DNA of 64,000 nt from Gallaecimonas sp. GXIMD4217. Lineage in GTDB: Bacteria > Pseudomonadota > Gammaproteobacteria > Enterobacterales > Gallaecimonadaceae. The first letter of the stretch is position 1. Each line of letters begins with the position of its first letter. Positions 59,733 through 64,000 of the stretch are shown piece after piece. The stretch is from NCBI RefSeq assembly GCF_038087665.1, contig NZ_CP149925.1:675455-739454 (forward strand), read 5' to 3'. The notes beneath the pieces are model-generated. The model was given only the letters and a program-made list of their open reading frames with translations. It had not been told where the DNA came from and did not search any database. The position numbers were made by a program, and so were the translations under genes.

Positions 59733-61100
59733 ATGTTCGAGAATCTCAGCGACAGACTGACACGCACCCTCAAAAACATCAGTGGGCGTGGCCGGCTGAC
59801 CGAAGACAATATTAAGGAAACCCTGCGCGAAGTGCGCATGGCGCTGCTGGAAGCCGACGTGGCACTGCCGGTGGTCCGCGAGTTCGTGGCCGCCGTCAAG
59901 GAAAGGGCCGTGGGCGTCGAGGTGACCAAGTCCCTGACCCCGGGCCAGGTGTTCATCAAGATCGTCCGCGAAGAGCTGGAAAAGGCCATGGGCGAGGCCA
60001 ACGAGGGCCTCAACCTCAACGCCACCCCGCCGGCCGTGGTGCTGATGGCGGGCCTGCAGGGTGCCGGTAAGACCACCTCTGTGGGCAAGCTGGCCAAGTT
60101 CCTCAAGGAGCGCGAAAAGAAGAAGGTGCTGGTGGTCAGTGCCGACGTCTATCGCCCGGCCGCCATCAAGCAGCTGGAGACCCTGGCCAACGACATCGAC
60201 GTCGCCTTCTTCCCCTCGGATGCCAGCCAGGATCCGGTGGCCATCGCCGAGGCGGCCATCGACCATGCCCGCAAGCAGTTCTTCGACGTGCTGCTGGTGG
60301 ATACCGCCGGCCGCCTGCACGTGGACAGCGACATGATGGCGGAGATCCAGCGCCTGCATGCCACCGTCCAGCCGGTTGAGACCCTGTTCGTGGTCGACGC
60401 CATGACCGGCCAGGATGCCGCCAACACCGCCAAGGCCTTCCACGACGCCCTGCCGCTGACCGGTGTCATCCTCACCAAGGTGGACGGTGACGCCCGTGGC
60501 GGTGCCGCCCTGTCCATCCGCCATATCACCGGCAAGCCCATCAAGTTCCTGGGCATGGGCGAGAAGACCGATGCCCTGGAGCCCTTCCATCCGGATCGGG
60601 TCGCCAGCCGCATCCTCGGCATGGGCGACGTGCTGTCCCTCATCGAGGAGGTGGAGCGCAAGGTCGACAAGGACCAGGCCCAGAAGCTGGCCGAGAAGAT
60701 GAAGAAGGGCAAGGGCTTCGACCTGGAAGACTTCCGCGACCAGCTGCAGCAGATGAAGAACATGGGCGGCATGATGGGGCTGCTGGACAAGCTGCCCGGC
60801 ATGGGCCAGATGTCCGAACAGATCAAGGGCCAGGTGGATGACAAGCTGACCAGCCGCATGGAGGCCATCATCAACTCCATGACCCCGGCCGAGCGCCAGC
60901 GCCCCGACATCATCAAGGGCTCCCGCAAGCGCCGCATCGCCGCCGGCTCCGGCACCGAGGTACACGAGGTGAACAAGCTGCTCAAGCAGTTCACCCAGAT
61001 GCAGAAGATGATGAAGAAGATGTCCGGCAAGGGCGGCATGGCCAAGATGATGAAGGCCATGAAGGGCATGATGCCGCCGGGCGGCATGCCCCGGATGTAA
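59733..61100 (+). CDS. ffh: Signal recognition particle protein Ffh
   Basis: 455 residues. N domain (1-90), GTPase G domain with GLQGAGKTT (about 107-115), DTAGR and TKVDGDARGG, and a Met-rich M domain (about 300-455) that binds 4.5S RNA and signal peptides (GGMMGLLDKLPGM and a MMKKMSGKGGM tail). Targets nascent membrane proteins to FtsY. ATG 59733. Confidence 0.96.
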   Translation: MFENLSDRLTRTLKNISGRGRLTEDNIKETLREVRMALLEADVALPVVREFVAAVKERAVGVEVTKSLTPGQVFIKIVREELEKAMGEANEGLNLNATPPAVVLMAGLQGAGKTTSVGKLAKFLKEREKKKVLVVSADVYRPAAIKQLETLANDIDVAFFPSDASQDPVAIAEAAIDHARKQFFDVLLVDTAGRLHVDSDMMAEIQRLHATVQPVETLFVVDAMTGQDAANTAKAFHDALPLTGVILTKVDGDARGGAALSIRHITGKPIKFLGMGEKTDALEPFHPDRVASRILGMGDVLSLIEEVERKVDKDQAQKLAEKMKKGKGFDLEDFRDQLQQMKNMGGMMGLLDKLPGMGQMSEQIKGQVDDKLTSRMEAIINSMTPAERQRPDIIKGSRKRRIAAGSGTEVHEVNKLLKQFTQMQKMMKKMSGKGGMAKMMKAMKGMMPPGGMPRM

Positions 61101-61109
61101 CTCGCCACC

Positions 61110-61134
61110 AAAAGCCGGGCCCAGCCCGGCTTTT
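61110..61134 (+). terminator. Terminator after ffh
   Basis: 11-bp stem AAAAGCCGGGC / GCCCGGCTTTT with a CCA loop and Ts. Confidence 0.92.
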
Positions 61135-61248
61135 CCTTATCCCGCGTCCGACTTCTGGTCGCCTTGCTGTACAGCCCCCCGCCATTTACCGCAAAAAGGC
61201 AGGCCAATCCTGGCAGTCGGTGCCTTGACAGCCCGCCGGTGCTTATTC

Positions 61249-61276
61249 TTGCAATGCCGGCAGATCCGAGTAAAAT
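61249..61276 (+). promoter_or_regulatory. Putative promoter of the rpsP operon
   Basis: TTGCAA (61249-61254), 16 bases, TAAAAT (61271-61276), followed by a C/G-rich stretch. A consensus TTGACA at 61225 has no matching -10. The leader to rpsP is about 60 bases. Confidence 0.6.
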
Positions 61277-61340
61277 TGCCGGGCTTTACAGCATGGGTCC
61301 ATTGGACCCGCCATTCACTTGCATTAACCAAGAGGACGGT

Positions 61341-61592
61341 ATGGTTACCATTCGTTTGGCACGTGGCGGCGCTAAGAAGCGTCCCTTCTACCAAGTAGTT
61401 GTTGCTGACAGCCGCTTCTCTCGCGATGGTCGTTTCATCGAGAAAGTAGGCTTCTTCAACCCCCTGGCTTCCGGTCAGGAAGAAACTCTGCGCGTCAACC
61501 TGGACCGTGTAGACCACTGGGTTTCCCAGGGCGCTACCCTGTCCGAGCGTGTCGCCAAGCTGGTCAAAGACGCCAAGAAGGCCCAGGCCTAA
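61341..61592 (+). CDS. rpsP: 30S ribosomal protein S16
   Basis: 83 residues. [20 protein letters not shown] and the [18 protein letters not shown] block are diagnostic. First of rpsP-rimM-trmD-rplS. Codons here are less G/C-ending than average, typical of very highly expressed genes. Confidence 0.97.
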   Translation: MVTIRLARGGAKKRPFYQVVVADSRFSRDGRFIEKVGFFNPLASGQEETLRVNLDRVDHWVSQGATLSERVAKLVKDAKKAQA

Positions 61593-61620
61593 GTCTTTGG
61601 TCGGTAGGTAGGAGTTGAAT

Positions 61621-62139
61621 ATGGACAAGCTCATTGTCGGCCGGCTCGGCGCCCCTTACGGCATTCGCGGTTGGCTCAAGGTTCAGACTTTTACCGACGA
61701 CGCAGAAGGCATTTTTGCCTACTCGCCCTGGTACATTGGCCGTGACGGGGTGTTTAAAGAGATGGTCGTCGCCAAATGGCGCCGACACAACAAGGGGCTG
61801 GTTGTGCTCCTTGAGGGTATCGAGGACCGCAATGGCGCGGAACTGCTGACCGGGCAAGAAATTGCCGTGGCGGCGGAGCAGCTGCCGGCGCTGCCCGAGG
61901 ACGAATTCTACTGGCGCGATCTGATCGGCCTGAAGGTCATCAACACCCAGGGTTACGACATGGGTGTGGTGGACAGCCTGATGGAAACCGGTTCCAACGA
62001 CGTGCTGGTGGTCAAGTCCAACGGACGCGATGCCTTTGGCAAATCTCAACGGCTGATCCCGTTCGTGACCAGCCAGTTCATTACCAAGGTGGACGCCGAA
62101 GCCGGCATCATCGAGGTGGACTGGGATCCGAGCTTCTAA
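61621..62139 (+). CDS. rimM: 16S rRNA processing protein RimM
   Basis: 172 residues. N-terminal RimM barrel ([20 protein letters not shown], 5-24) and a PRC-barrel C-half ([11 protein letters not shown]). Assists maturation of the 30S head by binding S19. ATG 61621; a TTG two codons upstream is less likely. Confidence 0.95.
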   Translation: MDKLIVGRLGAPYGIRGWLKVQTFTDDAEGIFAYSPWYIGRDGVFKEMVVAKWRRHNKGLVVLLEGIEDRNGAELLTGQEIAVAAEQLPALPEDEFYWRDLIGLKVINTQGYDMGVVDSLMETGSNDVLVVKSNGRDAFGKSQRLIPFVTSQFITKVDAEAGIIEVDWDPSF

Positions 62140-62140
62140 T

Positions 62141-62884
62141 ATGTGGCTTGGGGTCATCACCCTGTTTCCGGAGATGTTTCGGGCATTGACCGAACACGGC
62201 GTCACCGGCAGGGCAATCAACAACGGGACCTTGACGCTGCAGTGCTGGAATCCCCGCGATTTCACGCACGACCGGCATCAGACGGTGGACGACAGGCCTT
62301 ACGGCGGTGGTCCCGGCATGCTGATGAAGGTGCAGCCATTGAAAGACGCCATTGCTGCAGCCAAGGCGGCGGCAGGCGCACAGGCTAAGGTGGTCTATCT
62401 TTCCCCTCAGGGAAGGAAGCTGGACCAACAAGGCGTCCGGAAGCTGGCCAGGGCTGAAAAGCTGGTGCTGGTCTGTGGTCGGTACGAAGGTATCGACGAG
62501 CGCGTCATCGAAAGCCTGGTGGACGAAGAGTGGTCCATCGGCGATTACGTGCTGAGCGGCGGTGAACTCCCCGCCATGGTACTGATTGATGCGGTGTCCC
62601 GGCTGGTGCCAGGGGTGCTGGGTCATGAACTCTCTGCCGAAGAGGATTCTTTCGCCCAGGGGCTGCTTGACTGTCCCCACTATACGCGGCCGGAAGAGCT
62701 GGACGGCATGAAGGTACCGGATGTGCTCACAGGCGGCGACCATGAAGCGATTCGCCAATGGCGCCTGAAACAGGCGCTGGGTAGAACCTGGCAGAGGCGA
62801 CCGGATCTGCTGGAAAACCTAGCTCTGACTGACGAGCAAGAAAAGCTTCTTGCTGAATACGTCCGCGAGGCGGACAACAGTTAA
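62141..62884 (+). CDS. trmD: tRNA (guanine-37-N1) methyltransferase
   Basis: 247 residues, SPOUT knot enzyme; makes m1G37 to prevent frameshifting. [22 protein letters not shown] and [14 protein letters not shown] form the SAM-binding knot (about 85-140). Starts one base after the rimM stop. Confidence 0.96.
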   Translation: MWLGVITLFPEMFRALTEHGVTGRAINNGTLTLQCWNPRDFTHDRHQTVDDRPYGGGPGMLMKVQPLKDAIAAAKAAAGAQAKVVYLSPQGRKLDQQGVRKLARAEKLVLVCGRYEGIDERVIESLVDEEWSIGDYVLSGGELPAMVLIDAVSRLVPGVLGHELSAEEDSFAQGLLDCPHYTRPEELDGMKVPDVLTGGDHEAIRQWRLKQALGRTWQRRPDLLENLALTDEQEKLLAEYVREADNS

Positions 62885-62910
62885 GTCTCAGTTACTACTA
62901 GGGTAAAACC

Positions 62911-63267
62911 ATGAAAAACCTGATCATCAAAGAAATCGAAGATGCACAGCTGAAGCAGGACGTACCGGCCTTCGGTCCCGGTGACACTGTAGTTGTGCAA
63001 GTGCGTGTTAAGGAAGGCGACAAAGAGCGTCTGCAGGCTTTCGAAGGCGTAGTTATCGCCAAGCGTAACCGTGGCCTGCACTCCGCTTTCACCGTTCGCA
63101 AGATCTCCAACGGCGAAGGTGTTGAGCGTGTCTTCCAGACCCACAGCCCGCTGGTAGCTTCCATTACCGTCAAGCGTCGTGGTGACGTCCGTCGTGCCAA
63201 GCTGTACTACCTGCGCAGCCGCACCGGTAAAGCCGCGCGCATCAAGGAAAAGCTGTCCAGCAAGTAA
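62911..63267 (+). CDS. rplS: 50S ribosomal protein L19
   Basis: 118 residues. [20 protein letters not shown] (about 20-39) and the C-terminal [20 protein letters not shown]. Last gene of the operon. The ribosome site is ACTAGGGT. Confidence 0.97.
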   Translation: MKNLIIKEIEDAQLKQDVPAFGPGDTVVVQVRVKEGDKERLQAFEGVVIAKRNRGLHSAFTVRKISNGEGVERVFQTHSPLVASITVKRRGDVRRAKLYYLRSRTGKAARIKEKLSSK

Positions 63268-63288
63268 TGGCTCGCTGTATAAGCTCGA

Positions 63289-63315
63289 AAAGGCCCGCCT
63301 AGTGCGGGCCTTTTT
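63289..63315 (+). terminator. Terminator of the rpsP-rplS operon
   Basis: 10-bp stem AAAGGCCCGC / GCGGGCCTTT with a 5-nt loop and Ts. Confidence 0.92.
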
Positions 63316-63350
63316 CATATCTGCCGTTTAATCAGCCCCGGCCGGGGCCG

Positions 63351-63950
63351 TCATTTTTCCAGGCGAAACACGCCGCCCAGGCTGTGCTGGTCCAGCAGCT
63401 CGCCGAGGCGGGCCTTGCTCAGGGAAACCTCGCCCGGGTGCATCTCGACCTGGGCAATCTTCTTGGACTTCAGCAGCTGGTTGACGGTGTCGCCATGGTA
63501 GCGCCTGGTCGACTCGGTGAAGGTGATGCTGTCCTGATCGAAGGCGATGACCTTGTGGATGACGAAGCGATTGTCGTCCGGTGCCGCCTGGTCCCTCAGC
63601 ACGAAGATATCCAGGGGATAGTAATCACCGACCCGGGGCTGCTGGATCCGCTCGTGCCAGACGGCCATGGGATCCTCGTTGCTGGGCAGCAGCGAAAAGA
63701 CGGCAAAGGCAAGGCCGACAAAGGCCGTGGTCGCCTTCCAGCCATGGGCGAGCAGCAGGGTGAGGGAGCCCACCCCCATCAGGGCCAGGATCAGCCACTC
63801 GGGAACGGCGTCCAGGAAGTACTTGGCCAGGGCGAAACCGGCGATGATGACGGCACCGGCCAGCAGCGAAAAAAGCGCCTTGAGGCCATCGATGTCGGAG
63901 CCGTTCTGGGCGGGGTTGCCGGCCGTGGCGTCGGCGTCGGGGGTGGTCAT
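63351..63950 (-). CDS. Membrane protein of unknown function
   Basis: 199 residues. A polar, Ala/Asp/Asn-rich N-terminus (1-22) is followed by about three hydrophobic segments (25-45, 50-65, 70-88) and a soluble C-terminal part of about 105 residues (DPMAVWHERIQQPRVGDYY onwards, in part) with several charged pairs. No motif recognised. ATG 63950 is favoured by an AAGGGA site; ATG 63968 is possible. Confidence 0.55.
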   Translation of the reverse strand: MTTPDADATAGNPAQNGSDIDGLKALFSLLAGAVIIAGFALAKYFLDAVPEWLILALMGVGSLTLLLAHGWKATTAFVGLAFAVFSLLPSNEDPMAVWHERIQQPRVGDYYPLDIFVLRDQAAPDDNRFVIHKVIAFDQDSITFTESTRRYHGDTVNQLLKSKKIAQVEMHPGEVSLSKARLGELLDQHSLGGVFRLEK

Positions 63951-64000
63951 GGTGGATCCCTTACTCATCTTTGTTAGTGATTTGTTGCTTATTCTGTCAA

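Overview
The window is chromosomal DNA of a GC-rich gammaproteobacterium. Gene order follows Escherichia, Shewanella and Aeromonas closely: nadB / rpoE-rseABC-lepA-lepB-rnc-era-recO-pdxJ-acpS, barA / rlmD-relA-mazG-pyrG-eno, ftsB-ispD-ispF-truD-surE-pcm-nlpD-rpoS / mutS, pncC-recA-recX-alaS-lysC-csrA-tRNA-Ser-tRNA-Arg(x4), gshA, corB-ypjD / ffh-rpsP-rimM-trmD-rplS. Codon third positions are overwhelmingly G or C. A Gallaecimonas-like marine bacterium fits, but the sequence alone does not prove the genus.

Layout. 1-5.6 kb: a lipoprotein fragment, NADH dehydrogenase II, a lysozyme-inhibitor-like lipoprotein, ygfZ, sdhE-ygfX and nadB. 5.7-14.6 kb: the sigma-E operon (with a visible sigma-E promoter) running into translation, secretion, RNA-processing and cofactor genes, many with 4-nt stop/start overlaps. 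14.6-19.7 kb: an accessory patch with a nitroreductase, CPBP protease, a small regulator/membrane operon with clustered palindromes, a cupin, a 58-codon small ORF, a drug exporter and a LysR regulator. 19.7-22.9 kb: an AT-rich island holding hairpin repeats, a TetR remnant, a two-gene ATPase plus PIN-like nuclease cassette and a structured non-coding leader. 22.9-51 kb: conserved housekeeping blocks. 51-52.3 kb: one tRNA-Ser and four tRNA-Arg genes, with a duplicated tRNA 3' end and hairpin repeats. 52.3-64 kb: gltP-like symporter, gshA, SDR, a TTG-started transglycosylase lipoprotein, corB, an unusual repeat array made of ypjD 3' ends, then ypjD, ffh and the rpsP operon.

The genes cover stress sensing (sigma E, RpoS, RelA, BarA, CsrA), DNA repair (RecA/X/O, MutS), translation quality control, and isoprenoid, NAD, PLP and glutathione synthesis. 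BarA and CsrA, both in this window, belong to the same known signalling route, and RpoS lies between the nlpD block and mutS.

The most interesting items are (i) the ATPase/PIN cassette with its structured upstream RNA, a candidate defence or toxin module; (ii) an array of eight short copies of the ypjD 3' end whose differences are largely synonymous, with a similar single 3'-end copy downstream of the neighbouring transglycosylase gene; and (iii) a 118-bp segment bracketed by an exact 21-bp duplication of a tRNA-Arg 3' end. Non-standard starts are recX (CTG) and gshA and the transglycosylase (TTG after a T-run).
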